Shown: one piece after another, positions 20,224 through 30,091 of the stretch
Position numbering within the stretch: the stretch's first letter is position 1
Layout: every line of letters begins with the position of its first letter
Source of the DNA: Tatlockia sp.
Lineage (GTDB): Bacteria; Pseudomonadota; Gammaproteobacteria; Legionellales; Legionellaceae
Assembly: GCA_013697725.1 (NCBI GenBank)
Contig: JACCWI010000050.1
Span: 21,086-85,085 of the forward strand
Direction: 5' to 3'
DNA length: 64,000 bases
Notes under the pieces: model-generated
Seen by the model: the letters and a program-made list of their open reading frames with translations, nothing else
Databases searched by the model: none
Told to the model about the DNA's origin: nothing
Program-made: the position numbers and the translations under genes

Positions 20224-20438
20224 TTTGTTTTCCAATTGTTTTATACCGAAAACTACTTAGTCCACTCATCAAGCCGTGTTGCCGCTATTATCCCAGCTGT
20301 TCACTCTACGCACTTACAGCAATAAAAAGCTTTGGTGTGTTAAAAGGAGGATGGTTGGCAATACGCCGTTTATTACGATGTCACCCTTGGTCGAAAGGTG
20401 GCTATGATCCGGTATCACCTAACGAAGAGAATCTTTAA
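20190..20438 (+). CDS. yidD: Membrane protein insertion efficiency factor YidD
   Basis: An 82-aa small membrane-associated protein with the conserved [16 protein letters not shown] cysteine block and the [15 protein letters not shown] block. In E. coli YidD assists YidC-dependent insertion. It begins inside rnpA (34-base overlap) and its stop shares a base with the yidC ATG (TAATG), the standard arrangement. Confidence 0.95.
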   Translation: MEQISYYLRQIICFPIVLYRKLLSPLIKPCCRYYPSCSLYALTAIKSFGVLKGGWLAIRRLLRCHPWSKGGYDPVSPNEENL

Positions 20439-22132
20439 TGGATATACGACGTGTAATTTTATATGCAGTGCTTGCGCTAATTGTTTATTCTCTATGGATG
20501 GGATGGCAGCATGACTACCCGCCAACTGCTGTTCGTACAACGAATAACCCCCAAATTCAGACTCAGACTTCAACTGTTTCTTCTAATGATGGTAGTTTGC
20601 TGCCTACAATGAAGGCAAACGGTACTAGTCAGACGAACCTCAATACAGATTCACCAGCACTTGACTCTAAAACTGCGTCCAGAACAATACAAGTTAAAAC
20701 GGATGTGCTTAATTTACACATTGATTTGCGTCAAGGCGATATAGTGAACGCTCAATTACTCGATTATCCAGTGAGTGTTGAGGAAAAAGATAGACCAATT
20801 ACTTTATTACAAAACAATGCAGGTGAGCGTTACGTAGCTAACTCCAGTTTATTTAATACGACTGAAGAAAAAAATGCCAAAAATATTAATTTTAGCTTTA
20901 GCACTGATAAAGAGCTTTATCAGCTAAATCCTGGCGAAAATAGCCTTAAAGTAACTTTGTCAGGCAAAACAACCGAAGGTCTAAATGTAACCAAAGAATT
21001 TGTATTCAGCCGTGACAGCTATCTAATACATGTTAATTATCTGATTGATAATCAAGGCGATAAGACTTGGCAAGGTTACATGAATACTCAGTTTTTAAGA
21101 AGCTCGCCCCAGGAAGATAAGTCTAGTATTTTCCATGTAGGCTCTTTTACAGGTGCTTCTTATTCTAATCCTGGTGTACATCGCTATCAGAAAGTCAATT
21201 TTAAAGACATGACTAAAACCAATCTGAATGTTGATAGCAAAGGGGGCTGGATAGCAATGCAGCAGCATTATTTTGTCAGCGCCTGGATTCCGAAAGTCGA
21301 TTCTAACTCCCTGTTTTATACTCGAGCTGTGGATGGTGATTACACTATAGGTGCTGTAAGTCAGCCTTTAACTGTAGAGCCTTCTGCCAGGAAAGAGATC
21401 GGATCCAGTTTGTATCTTGGACCTGAAAATACTGCGGTATTAAAGGAAATTGCTCCTGGTCTTGAACTAACCGTTGATTATGGAATTTTGTGGTTCCTGT
21501 CGTCGCTGCTTTTTTCATTAATGAAAGCTATCAATTCGATAGTCGGCAACTGGGGTTGGTCTATTGTACTAGTCACAGTATTAATTAAGCTCGCTTTCTA
21601 CCGTTTATCGGCTACAAGCTACAAATCAATGGCTGGTATGCGTAAGCTTCAACCTAAGTTGCAAACATTACGTGAACGTTTTGGCGATGATAAAGCTAAA
21701 ATGAGTCAGGCTACGATGGAGTTGTATCGCCAGGAAAAAGTGAATCCCTTAGGCGGTTGTTTGCCAATAATTATTCAAATTCCTGTCTTTATTGCACTCT
21801 ACTGGGTTCTGCTTGAGTCGGTGGAATTAAGACAAGCTCCCTTTATCTTTTGGATAAAAGATTTAGCTCTAGCAGATCCCTACCACATCTTGCCGATTAT
21901 CATGGGGGCTACGATGTTGATTCAACAGCGTCTAAATCCTGCACCACCTGATCCAATGCAAGCAAAAATAATGATGTTTTTACCTATCCTGTTTACCGCT
22001 CTTTTCTGGAATTTCCCAGCTGGCCTGGTACTTTATTGGATAGTGAATAATACTTTATCTATTCTGCAACAATGGTATATCACCCGCAAATACAGCGAAA
22101 CTGATAAATCAAGCCTGGTTTCTGTAAAATAA
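20438..22132 (+). CDS. yidC: Membrane protein insertase YidC
   Basis: A 564-aa Oxa1-family insertase of the inner membrane. It has an N-terminal transmembrane segment ([18 protein letters not shown]), a large periplasmic beta domain (about residues 60-350), then five core transmembrane helices. These include [20 protein letters not shown] and [20 protein letters not shown]. It inserts Sec-dependent and independent proteins such as ATP synthase subunit c, whose gene lies downstream in this window. Length is normal for the gammaproteobacterial form. Confidence 0.97.
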   Translation: MDIRRVILYAVLALIVYSLWMGWQHDYPPTAVRTTNNPQIQTQTSTVSSNDGSLLPTMKANGTSQTNLNTDSPALDSKTASRTIQVKTDVLNLHIDLRQGDIVNAQLLDYPVSVEEKDRPITLLQNNAGERYVANSSLFNTTEEKNAKNINFSFSTDKELYQLNPGENSLKVTLSGKTTEGLNVTKEFVFSRDSYLIHVNYLIDNQGDKTWQGYMNTQFLRSSPQEDKSSIFHVGSFTGASYSNPGVHRYQKVNFKDMTKTNLNVDSKGGWIAMQQHYFVSAWIPKVDSNSLFYTRAVDGDYTIGAVSQPLTVEPSARKEIGSSLYLGPENTAVLKEIAPGLELTVDYGILWFLSSLLFSLMKAINSIVGNWGWSIVLVTVLIKLAFYRLSATSYKSMAGMRKLQPKLQTLRERFGDDKAKMSQATMELYRQEKVNPLGGCLPIIIQIPVFIALYWVLLESVELRQAPFIFWIKDLALADPYHILPIIMGATMLIQQRLNPAPPDPMQAKIMMFLPILFTALFWNFPAGLVLYWIVNNTLSILQQWYITRKYSETDKSSLVSVK

Positions 22133-22133
22133 A

Positions 22134-23474
22134 ATGCAAAATGAGACCATCATAGCGATTGCTACTCCTCCAGGTCGTGGGGGAGTAGGAATTGTTCGTC
22201 TCTCAGGTTCTCTTTCCTATTCAATTGCTCTTGCTCTAAACGGTGCTAAGCCTCTAATTCCTCGTATTGCTAATTATGGTGCTTTTTATAATCATCAAAA
22301 AGAAATCATTGATAAAGGCTTGAGTATATATTTTAAAGCGCCTCATTCTTTTACGGGTGAAGATGTGGTGGAATTTCATGGCCATGGCTCTCCTTTTGTC
22401 CTGGATTTAATAGTGAAAGAAGCCCTGGCATTAGGTGCATCCTTAGCCAAACCCGGGGAATTTTCAGAGCGCGCTTTTCTTAATGATAAAATGGATTTAA
22501 CCCAAGCAGAAGCAGTTGCCGATTTAATTCAAGCAAGTTCATTAACCGCAGCTCGCATGGCAGTCAAATCATTGCAAGGTGACTTCTCAAAAAAAATCAA
22601 TGAACTCAATGAAAAATTAATTCATCTTCGGCTCTTTGTTGAAGCTGCAATTGATTTTCCAGAGGAAGAAATTGATTTTTTAAATGACGGTAAAGTGGCT
22701 GTAATGTTGGATGAGATCCTGGATCAACTAGAAGTTATTCGCAGGAACGCTTCGCAAGGTGCTTTGATGCGGGAAGGGCTTTCAATTGTTATTGCAGGAC
22801 GTCCTAATGCTGGAAAATCCACACTAATAAATTGCCTGGCAGGACGAGAGCTAGCCATTGTTACAGAGGTTGCCGGGACTACTCGTGATGTCATGCGCGA
22901 ACATATTCTCCTCGACGATATTCCTATACATATCGTAGATACCGCGGGTCTAAGGGAGAGCGAGGATTTAGTCGAACAAGAAGGAATCAAACGCGCTTGG
23001 CAAGAAGTAGCTCGTGCCGATTGCTTATTGCTTATTAAAGATTTATGCAATCCCTCCTCAGATATCGAATTAAGTGAACAAATACGTAAAGCTTTGCCTG
23101 CAAACGTTCCTATCATACAAGTTTTTAATAAAATTGATTCTGTGGCTGAAACCCCTAAAGTTGTAGACAATAAAATCTATCTCTCAGCAAAATTAGGGCT
23201 TGGGCTTGATTTACTCAAGGCAAAAATTAAGGTCTGCGTCGGCTATCAACCAACGGAAGGCCTATTTTTAGCCCGTCGTCGTCATTTACAAGCTTTAGAT
23301 GAGGCAAAAAACTTATTGCTAGCTGGACAAAACCAATTAACTGGTCAAAGAGCTGGCGAACTTCTCGCCGAAGATCTACGTCTTGCTCACCAGGCTTTAT
23401 GTGAAATTACAGGTGAATTTTCATCAGACGATTTACTTGGTAAAATTTTTTCCAGCTTCTGTATTGGAAAGTAA
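22134..23474 (+). CDS. mnmE: tRNA modification GTPase MnmE
   Basis: The 446-aa enzyme works with MnmG to place the cmnm5 group on wobble U34 of tRNAs. Features are the N-terminal tetrahydrofolate domain starting [22 protein letters not shown], a G domain with G1 [11 protein letters not shown]3 DTAGLRES and G4 NKID, and the C-terminal FCIGK motif with the catalytic Cys. It starts 1 base after the yidC stop. Confidence 0.97.
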   Translation: MQNETIIAIATPPGRGGVGIVRLSGSLSYSIALALNGAKPLIPRIANYGAFYNHQKEIIDKGLSIYFKAPHSFTGEDVVEFHGHGSPFVLDLIVKEALALGASLAKPGEFSERAFLNDKMDLTQAEAVADLIQASSLTAARMAVKSLQGDFSKKINELNEKLIHLRLFVEAAIDFPEEEIDFLNDGKVAVMLDEILDQLEVIRRNASQGALMREGLSIVIAGRPNAGKSTLINCLAGRELAIVTEVAGTTRDVMREHILLDDIPIHIVDTAGLRESEDLVEQEGIKRAWQEVARADCLLLIKDLCNPSSDIELSEQIRKALPANVPIIQVFNKIDSVAETPKVVDNKIYLSAKLGLGLDLLKAKIKVCVGYQPTEGLFLARRRHLQALDEAKNLLLAGQNQLTGQRAGELLAEDLRLAHQALCEITGEFSSDDLLGKIFSSFCIGK

Positions 23475-23497
23475 CCTTTTATTATTAAGGAGTTTTT

Positions 23498-24652
23498 ATG
23501 TCAGTAGTGTCAGCAGTATGTACTAGCCAATATAAGGTCCGCGTTAAAGACGGCTTAAAATACTATCTTAGATTTAATATTAACGACACAAGCAGTGAAA
23601 AGTGTTTACTACTTCTTGAAGTTGATGAAAATTATAATGAGATAAAGGCGGCCAGGATTCTGAGTGACAATAAAAAAGAATTTATACTGACAGAAAAAAC
23701 TCAATGGATGCAGAGCCTTTTTTATACCTGGCAGATCAATAAGGAAAGTTTTGATATCAAGACCTGTCTAAAAGACACTTACTATTTTCAACTCGATGAA
23801 GCAAATATTTATAGTTGTGAATTTAATCTAAAACCTCAGCCGAAACTAATCGAACAAGCCGATATTTCTCTGAATACTTTTAATATTAAACCAACCTTGG
23901 CAAGGTTTCTTCGTAAAGATAAGCTAATATCAACCACTAATGGAAAGGAGTTCTACCTTCTGGAGTTCCAGGTAAAGTCTAGCCAGGGACAAGTTAGAAC
24001 CTTAAGATTGGATATGGATATAAATTTTGAATTTATACAGAGCGCCTCTTTATCAGCGACGGATAAGCTAAACCTGCCCCTTGATCCATCAGCAACATGG
24101 CATATCGACCTTTTCACGCTCTGGAAAAATGAAGGGCAATTAGATGCGAGAAAATACCTTTACAGCTTTACTAAACATGATAACAACCATTATTTATGCG
24201 ATATCTCAAAGCCAGTCGATGAAGCGATTGATTCTTTTTTCATTGAAGGGTCTAGCAAGGATGACAGTTTTTTCACCTCTCTAAGCACTTGTTTTTCATG
24301 CTTTTTCCCTCCGGATAAAGTATTCAAACCCTATGTTTTTGATAAACGAAATGATTCAAAATTGGATGATGATCAAATCGATGCTATTGAAGAAGCCATT
24401 AATCTTCTTGAGAAAGAAAGAGGCAGCCTCTGGTATCCGAATAAAGAGAGAAAGAAAGTTAAAATTGAAGCACTAAAAAGCTTCCTTGAACAATCTACAA
24501 CCTGGTCGTCCTATTCTAAGGGTATTATTAAAACAATCAACCAACTCAAAGAAGAAAATCCTGAGCTGATCTTAGGAAGATTAAGTTCAAGAACAGCATC
24601 TTTGCTTGAGAATTTAATTTATAGCGCGAAACAAAGATCACATATTATTTGA
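23498..24652 (+). CDS. Protein of unknown function with a duplicated domain, effector candidate
   Basis: I do not recognise this 384-aa soluble protein. Residues about 12-115 and 130-240 look like two diverged copies of one roughly 95-aa beta-rich unit. LLLLEVDENYNEIKAARI in copy 1 lines up with LRLDMDINFEFIQSASL in copy 2, each followed by a W-x(n)-LF-x-W pattern and a Y-x-Asp/Cys strand ending in a KP or KPQP turn. The last 110 residues are helical and charged (DDDQIDAIEEAINLLEKERG, KVKIEALKSFLEQS), a style common in Legionella effectors. AAGGAG precedes the ATG. It lies 23 bases after mnmE. A role as a Dot/Icm substrate is inference from location and composition. Confidence 0.6.
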   Translation: MSVVSAVCTSQYKVRVKDGLKYYLRFNINDTSSEKCLLLLEVDENYNEIKAARILSDNKKEFILTEKTQWMQSLFYTWQINKESFDIKTCLKDTYYFQLDEANIYSCEFNLKPQPKLIEQADISLNTFNIKPTLARFLRKDKLISTTNGKEFYLLEFQVKSSQGQVRTLRLDMDINFEFIQSASLSATDKLNLPLDPSATWHIDLFTLWKNEGQLDARKYLYSFTKHDNNHYLCDISKPVDEAIDSFFIEGSSKDDSFFTSLSTCFSCFFPPDKVFKPYVFDKRNDSKLDDDQIDAIEEAINLLEKERGSLWYPNKERKKVKIEALKSFLEQSTTWSSYSKGIIKTINQLKEENPELILGRLSSRTASLLENLIYSAKQRSHII

Positions 24653-24893
24653 TCAACTTACGAAATTACGTTTTATTTGAATATCAATCCTCCATGATTT
24701 ATCCGCGGAGGCTAATTTATTAAGGTATTTTAAATCTTCATTCATTTTCCATAATAATGATCAAGGATCGGATGAAAAACTGCCAATTTGAATATTATTA
24801 TTCAAGATGAAAAAAAGAAATACAAAAAATCTTGAACCTGAATACATAGGGTGATAACTTTATATATTTGTTCATTTTTTGGGTGGATTGTTT

Positions 24894-26483
24894 ATGGGCT
24901 ATGGGAAACACTTTGAAATATTTGCTGCTGATAAACGCGATTTTTTTGCGAGTGGTATCAAAACAATCAACGAGGTTGAAAAAAAAGCTAGTTTTAACGA
25001 CTATGGTTATATAGCGACCAATGAAAAGCTTATCCGGGAAGAATTTAATCTTTTATTCAAACGTTTGAGAGAGGATGAAGTTAAGCAGGATATTATTTGG
25101 TTCTATTGCTACTACTGCTGCCTTATGTTGCAAAACTATCATCTAGCCTATGATCAAAAAAAGAAGTCAGAAGAGTTTGCAAACTTAGCTAAGCAAATCC
25201 AGACTCGCTGTGACAGTGGCTCTTTTCCTCAGGAAAAATCGAAACAAGATTCATTTTTAACTTTCCTTGCACATAAAATTAGCGAGGCTTTAGAAGATTT
25301 AGTTTTAACACCAACTCAAATTTCAAAAATAAGAGATAAAGTTGCCTTTGCCAATTTAATTCGACTCTACTGGGTTTTTTGCCGAAATGTAATAACTCAG
25401 GCTTTCACGATTGGATCAGACTGGGGATGGATTGATAAAATTAATTCATCACTTGATGTTAATATAGATGTGGATAATATTATTTCTACATTAGAAAAAC
25501 CCAATTCCACTCTAAGAGTTTTAAGTGTTGCCTTCTTTTCGGTTCGCTTTATCATTAATTCAGCCATGCTCATTAAACATGTCTGGTTTCCAAGTGAAGA
25601 GGAAAAAAAATTAAATTGGAAGAAGCGTTTTGCTAATGAAATCTACAAGCGTCATGGTGATTTATTAAACGATTTGGTTTGGGGGCCTGTAAATTTAGTC
25701 ACCAATTATAATCACCTTTTTGGCATTGCCAACCCAGCTGTGGGATATATACTGGTAGGTTTTTTGTTTTTTGATTTATGTTTAATCATATGGCGCCGCT
25801 TTTTAGCTAAGCAAGAATATTTGACCAAGCATTTGCAATTAACTAAAGATCGGCAGTTTTATGAGACTAGCTCACGCGTTATACCTGATTACAACCAAAG
25901 CAAAGCCGAGTTAAGTAAACAACTTGAACAAATGAATTTAGATGCAGAGCAATGTCGCATTTTAACCCAACAAATTAACGATTTAGAGCTTAATTGGCAG
26001 GCTAAAGATGAAACCTTTTGGTTTAGTGCAACGGCAGCAATTTTATTAATGGTTGGTTTTTCTGGTGCTATGGTGTTCAGCGCGCCGGTTTTAATATTTG
26101 CTAGTTATGCAATTTGCACTTTTGCGGTGGCTATGTATTTATCCACAGAGGAATATAACAATTACAAAACAAAACAGTTAATTTCTGATCAATCAATAAC
26201 TAAAGATCTTAATGTAGTGCAGGCTGCGAACGATTATTCGACTGCTCAAAATGAATTTATCTGGGCACTTTTTAAGAATGCAGTAGTTCCCACTTTGGCA
26301 ATCACCCTCTATGCGGTTTGCTGGCAGGCAGCTTTAGTGCTTACTGCAGCTTTCTTTTGCTATCAATTGTTTAATTTATACTGTGAATACAGTAGAGCAA
26401 GTGAGGAAAGTACGCAGCAGGGAACCCTGGCTTCCAAAGATGAAAATGATGTGGAGCTAGAATTACTGCAGTTTGCTTGCTAG
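24894..26483 (+). CDS. Membrane protein of unknown function, effector candidate
   Basis: A 529-aa protein I do not recognise. The N-terminal third is soluble and helical. Hydrophobic spans occur near residues 215-230, 280-305 (AVGYILVGFLFFDLCLIIW), 385-425 (paired, separated by a short loop) and 465-495 (paired). A charged, probably coiled-coil stretch lies between (QSKAELSKQLEQMNLDAEQC). The tail is acidic (DENDVELELLQFAC). GGTGGA stands 6 bases before ATG 24894; the frame also opens at a TTG 15 bases upstream. Paired hairpin helices plus coiled coil recall Legionella proteins that sit in host membranes; that is inference. Confidence 0.6.
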   Translation: MGYGKHFEIFAADKRDFFASGIKTINEVEKKASFNDYGYIATNEKLIREEFNLLFKRLREDEVKQDIIWFYCYYCCLMLQNYHLAYDQKKKSEEFANLAKQIQTRCDSGSFPQEKSKQDSFLTFLAHKISEALEDLVLTPTQISKIRDKVAFANLIRLYWVFCRNVITQAFTIGSDWGWIDKINSSLDVNIDVDNIISTLEKPNSTLRVLSVAFFSVRFIINSAMLIKHVWFPSEEEKKLNWKKRFANEIYKRHGDLLNDLVWGPVNLVTNYNHLFGIANPAVGYILVGFLFFDLCLIIWRRFLAKQEYLTKHLQLTKDRQFYETSSRVIPDYNQSKAELSKQLEQMNLDAEQCRILTQQINDLELNWQAKDETFWFSATAAILLMVGFSGAMVFSAPVLIFASYAICTFAVAMYLSTEEYNNYKTKQLISDQSITKDLNVVQAANDYSTAQNEFIWALFKNAVVPTLAITLYAVCWQAALVLTAAFFCYQLFNLYCEYSRASEESTQQGTLASKDENDVELELLQFAC

Positions 26484-26490
26484 CTTAGAT

Positions 26491-26514
26491 GGAGGATTGC
26501 TTCATCTATCCTCC
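26491..26514. terminator. Hairpin between convergent genes
   Basis: GGAGGAT (26491-26497) and ATCCTCC (26508-26514) form a 7-bp stem with a 10-base loop between the stops of the membrane protein gene and legP. No U-run follows on either side, so it is only terminator-like. Confidence 0.4.
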
Positions 26515-26540
26515 AAATTAAGGAAGTTTTAGGGTGTAAA

Positions 26541-27347
26541 TTAATTATAAAGCCCATTAATTGCAGCCTGATCCTTCCCACTAATTTCCCTTCTTTGCCC
26601 AATTTCCACGCCCTCTATCAGGGGGATAATGGTCTTCTTCCCATTTTTCGAAAAGGCATAAGCACTATAATGCATGATTGACTGATAGTCGTACTCACCA
26701 AAATCTCGTCCATCCGTTAAGTGCTGATCAAAATTATTTTTATGAGCCTCTGTAATATTTTCCCAAGCGATATGGATATAATTATCTCTATCATTTCGCG
26801 ATTGCTCATGCCACAAGCCTAAAGCATGACCAATTTCATGAACAGTTATCATCATCGTGCAGCGTTTTGCCAAATTAATAGTTTGGCGTCCTCCTTGTTT
26901 ACCCACATAGGAGGAGCAGAGTGTGCCCTTAGCAGCAATAAAACTAATAAAGTCCTCATATAAATGACGATTATCAGAAGATAATTCGATGAAACGAACC
27001 CTGGTTCGGTGTTCCCAAAGAGCGATAGCTTCTAAGACTGCAATTTTATTAGCATTGGGCAGACTTTTTGATATTTCGAAAGGAATAATTCCTTCTGGCC
27101 AAGTCTCGCCGCCTAATTGTTGACGAAAAATAGCCTTAATTTCTGCTTTATTTCTAAGTTTTGCGATGAGAATATCGCCCTCTACAACAGCAAAGCCATT
27201 AATTTTTTCGTAGACAATTGAACGAATTCTGAAGACAGGATCAACAATTAAAATTTGGCCTAAGGAGACTGCATTGTCAGTTGAACTATAAGAAATTGAA
27301 CCAACAAGAGTGAGTATTTTAAGATAAAGAGTTAGGCGCTTAAAAAT
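26541..27347 (-). CDS. legP: Astacin-family zinc metalloprotease, LegP-like, apparent ATT start
   Basis: The frame is open from the ATT at 27347 to 26541, giving 268 aa. It starts with a signal-peptide-like stretch (FKRLTLYLKILTLVGSIS), then an astacin domain: TWPEGIIPFEI at the domain start, the zinc motif HEIGHALGLWHE at residues 170-181, and the Met-turn SIMHY. Two Cys (143, 163) bracket the usual astacin position. No ATG, GTG or TTG precedes the catalytic core; the first (GTG, residue 148) would remove half the domain. AAGGAA lies 7 bases before the ATT. L. pneumophila encodes the Dot/Icm substrate LegP, an astacin, close to mnmE, so orthology is likely. It lies 21 bases after rsmI. Confidence 0.82.
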   Translation of the reverse strand: MFKRLTLYLKILTLVGSISYSSTDNAVSLGQILIVDPVFRIRSIVYEKINGFAVVEGDILIAKLRNKAEIKAIFRQQLGGETWPEGIIPFEISKSLPNANKIAVLEAIALWEHRTRVRFIELSSDNRHLYEDFISFIAAKGTLCSSYVGKQGGRQTINLAKRCTMMITVHEIGHALGLWHEQSRNDRDNYIHIAWENITEAHKNNFDQHLTDGRDFGEYDYQSIMHYSAYAFSKNGKKTIIPLIEGVEIGQRREISGKDQAAINGLYN

Positions 27348-27368
27348 TTTTCTTTCCTTTGTAAAGAG

Positions 27369-28220
27369 TTAAGCTTTTAACTGCAAAGCGAGCTTATAAA
27401 TTTCATTTTTATTGCTATTAGTGAGCAAAGCAGTGATTTTTACTGCTTGCTTAACTGTTACCTCATTAATTAATAAAGTTAAAATTTCAAGCTCTTTTTG
27501 ATTGGTAGTTTCAGGTGCAGGAAGTGCTGGAAGAATAACCACGAACTCTCCTTTAATTCGGGCACAGTCTTTAAGAAACCAGGCCTTGATTTCATGTGCT
27601 TTAGCACTAATAAATTCTTCAAAAGTTTTAGTCAATTCTTTCGCAATTACGAATTCATAATCTTGACCATAAATTTCAATGAGATCATCAATGCAGTCCA
27701 TCAGTCGATGCGTGGATTCATAAAATACTATCGTGTGTTCACTGGGGCGTAATCCTTCTAGCCTGGCACGTCGCGCACTTTGTTTTGCGGGTAAAAAACC
27801 TACAAAGGTGAAGCTGTCGCAAGCAACGCCTGCTGCTGAAAGCGCTGCTATCAAAGCGCAGGCACCAGGAATAGGTACAACTGAGATTTGATTCTCCCGA
27901 GCTAGACGTACGAGAGGGAAACCGGGATCATTAATTAAAGGCGTGCCTGCATCACTAATCAGTGCAAAAGATTTACCTTGGGCAAGCGCTGAAATAATTT
28001 GTGCGGATTTTTGTGCTTCATTGTGAGCATGCAAAGACAATAAAGGCTTGTGAATGCCAAGTAAAGTCAATAACTGTGCGGAATGACGAGTATCTTCAGC
28101 CAAGATAGTATCCACCTCTTTGAGTATGGATAAGGCTCTTAAACTAATATCTTCACGATTACCAATAGGCGTTGCCACAATGTAAAGTGTGCCGCTAGTT
28201 CTTGCTGAATTTTTTACCAT
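27369..28220 (-). CDS. rsmI: 16S rRNA 2'-O-methyltransferase RsmI
   Basis: A 283-aa tetrapyrrole-methylase-fold enzyme that methylates C1402 of 16S rRNA at the 2'-O position. It has the N-terminal GTLYIVATPIGNREDISLRAL, EDTRHSAQLL, ISDAGTPLINDPGFPLV and VPIPGACALIAALSAAG motifs of the family. AGGAT precedes the ATG. It is divergent from lpoA, as in E. coli (yraL/yraM). Confidence 0.95.
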   Translation of the reverse strand: MVKNSARTSGTLYIVATPIGNREDISLRALSILKEVDTILAEDTRHSAQLLTLLGIHKPLLSLHAHNEAQKSAQIISALAQGKSFALISDAGTPLINDPGFPLVRLARENQISVVPIPGACALIAALSAAGVACDSFTFVGFLPAKQSARRARLEGLRPSEHTIVFYESTHRLMDCIDDLIEIYGQDYEFVIAKELTKTFEEFISAKAHEIKAWFLKDCARIKGEFVVILPALPAPETTNQKELEILTLLINEVTVKQAVKITALLTNSNKNEIYKLALQLKA

Positions 28221-28260
28221 AGTTTATCCTAGTCTGTTCCTGCATTTTGGGCCAAACCTC

Positions 28261-30057
28261 ATGTTAGCGACATCGCCATTTTTAAAAATTTTTGCCCTTA
28301 TATTTGCGGTAATGTTGCTCTCTCACTGTGCCAAAGTGATTGGTCCCTCTGTTCAAACGATTAATAAAGACCTTTCAGCAGCTACTCAGATTCCTTACAC
28401 CCTGCCGGCTAATACCTATCTCTCTTTAGCAAAAAATCAGGCCGAGGTTGAGAAACAGAATTTATTAATTATGGCTGCTGGTCGTTTTATTTACGATGGG
28501 CAATGGCGCGATGGTATTCGTATCTTGACAGAAATTAAGGCCTTAACGCCTCAACAAAGCAACATAAAAAATATTTTGTTAGCTAATACCGAATTAATGC
28601 GTGAAAAGCCTCGCGCGGCAATTGCCCTTCTTGCGAAAGTGCACGAAATTAGCAGTTTGTCCTCCTATTATCAAGTTCAGTATCATGAAATTTTAGCCTC
28701 AGCTTATGAAATGACCGCTAATGCAAATGAATCAGTGGTCGAACGAATCAAACTAGAGCCTTTACTTTCCACCGAGGCGGATAAAACTAATAATCGTCGC
28801 ATTCTTTGGTTAACTTTGATGAAGCTCTCGGTTGAGGAATTGAATACCTTGGCCGTTGAAGCCGCTGATAATTCAGAAATGCAAGGATGGATGAAATTAG
28901 CTTTGTTAGCACGGCAAAAATCTAACGATGCGCAAATTACCTTAGCCAACGTCGAACAATGGCAGAATCAATTTCAGCACCACCCCGCCAATAACTTACT
29001 CGCCTCACCCTTGTCTTCAATAAAGCCCTATTTGCATGCCCAGCCGCAACAAGTAGCTTTACTCTTACCGCTTAGCGGTCCTTTGGCTGGACCAGGTAAT
29101 GCAATTCGTGACGGTTTCATTGCAGCAGCGGCTACTACGTCCATCAAGGTAAACCTTTATGATACTGCTGCAAACCCTGTGACCGAACTTTATCAACAAG
29201 CCTTAACTGAAGGCGCTGATTTTGTCGTAGGGCCGCTTAGTAAGTCTGAAGTGGCAACGATCGCAGTCTTGGAGCATCCAGTGCAGACGCTCTTGCTCAA
29301 CGATGTTGAAACCGCAGCCACGGCCAATGCATATCATTTTGGTTTATCGCCAAGTAATGAAGCGCGCCAGGTTGCCCTTAAAGCAAATAAGAAAGGCTAT
29401 AAGCGTGCACTGATTATTGCGCCAGATAGTGCTTGGGGTAATGAAATTGTGAGCGCATTTGATTCGCAATGGAAAAGCAATGGCGGTATCATCGTCGATA
29501 AATTAGCCTATGGCGCTAATTCTGATCTAAATATTGCCATTCGTGATTTTTTACATATTTCTGAAAGTGAAAAGAGAGAAAAGCAGGTTAAGGAATTATT
29601 AGGTCGCGATATTCAAACTATTCCCCGTCGTCGCGAAGATTTTGATCTGATCTTTCTGCTAGCCTACCCAACCAAAGCAAGACAGATAATGCCCTTATTA
29701 AAATATTATTTTGCCGGCAACGTTCCTGTCTATGCGACATCTACAGTATATGGCGGGGGTCCTGATATTATGAAAAATAAAGATTTAGACGGTTTAATAT
29801 TTAGCGATATGCCCTGGGTTTTTTCTCACCAGATGGGCGTAAAGAATTGGCCTGAACAATTAAATAGTTACAATCGACTTTATGCTTTAGGTAGGGATAG
29901 TTTTGCCTTAGCCACTCAATTGAATCAGCTGTTGCTCTTCCCTACTTTGGGACTTTATGAGGATAGCGGTGTACTCTATCTTCAACAATCACAGCAAATC
30001 ACAAGAATCCCTGCATGGGGTCAATTCAAGGGTGGCATTGCAGTGGCAGCTAGCTGA
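28261..30057 (+). CDS. lpoA: Penicillin-binding protein activator LpoA
   Basis: The 598-aa outer-membrane lipoprotein stimulates PBP1a. It has a hydrophobic leader ending LLSHC, an unusual lipobox with His just before the Cys. An N-terminal TPR-like helical domain follows (to about residue 250), then a periplasmic-binding-protein-like domain beginning QVALLLPLSGPLAGPGNAIRDG. Further marks are the ADFVVGPLSKSEV and DLIFLLAYPTKARQIMPLL motifs. ATG 28261 is chosen because it places the leader at the N-terminus; the frame runs open to 28189. First gene of lpoA-yraN-diaA-dolP. Confidence 0.93.
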   Translation: MLATSPFLKIFALIFAVMLLSHCAKVIGPSVQTINKDLSAATQIPYTLPANTYLSLAKNQAEVEKQNLLIMAAGRFIYDGQWRDGIRILTEIKALTPQQSNIKNILLANTELMREKPRAAIALLAKVHEISSLSSYYQVQYHEILASAYEMTANANESVVERIKLEPLLSTEADKTNNRRILWLTLMKLSVEELNTLAVEAADNSEMQGWMKLALLARQKSNDAQITLANVEQWQNQFQHHPANNLLASPLSSIKPYLHAQPQQVALLLPLSGPLAGPGNAIRDGFIAAAATTSIKVNLYDTAANPVTELYQQALTEGADFVVGPLSKSEVATIAVLEHPVQTLLLNDVETAATANAYHFGLSPSNEARQVALKANKKGYKRALIIAPDSAWGNEIVSAFDSQWKSNGGIIVDKLAYGANSDLNIAIRDFLHISESEKREKQVKELLGRDIQTIPRRREDFDLIFLLAYPTKARQIMPLLKYYFAGNVPVYATSTVYGGGPDIMKNKDLDGLIFSDMPWVFSHQMGVKNWPEQLNSYNRLYALGRDSFALATQLNQLLLFPTLGLYEDSGVLYLQQSQQITRIPAWGQFKGGIAVAAS

Positions 30058-30091
30058 TGGCATTTGATTGCATTAGAAAGGAAGGGATTTG

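Noticed and set aside
22724..23170. 148-codon open frame on the minus strand
   Set aside because: It is the shadow of mnmE, which has full motifs on the other strand.
26142..26151. Perfect DnaA box TTATCCACA
   Set aside because: It lies alone inside a coding region and is expected by chance in this composition.
26541..26906. 121-aa astacin fragment as a complete gene from GTG 26906
   Set aside because: The frame continues upstream through the conserved astacin N-terminus to an SD-ATT, so the short form is not the gene.
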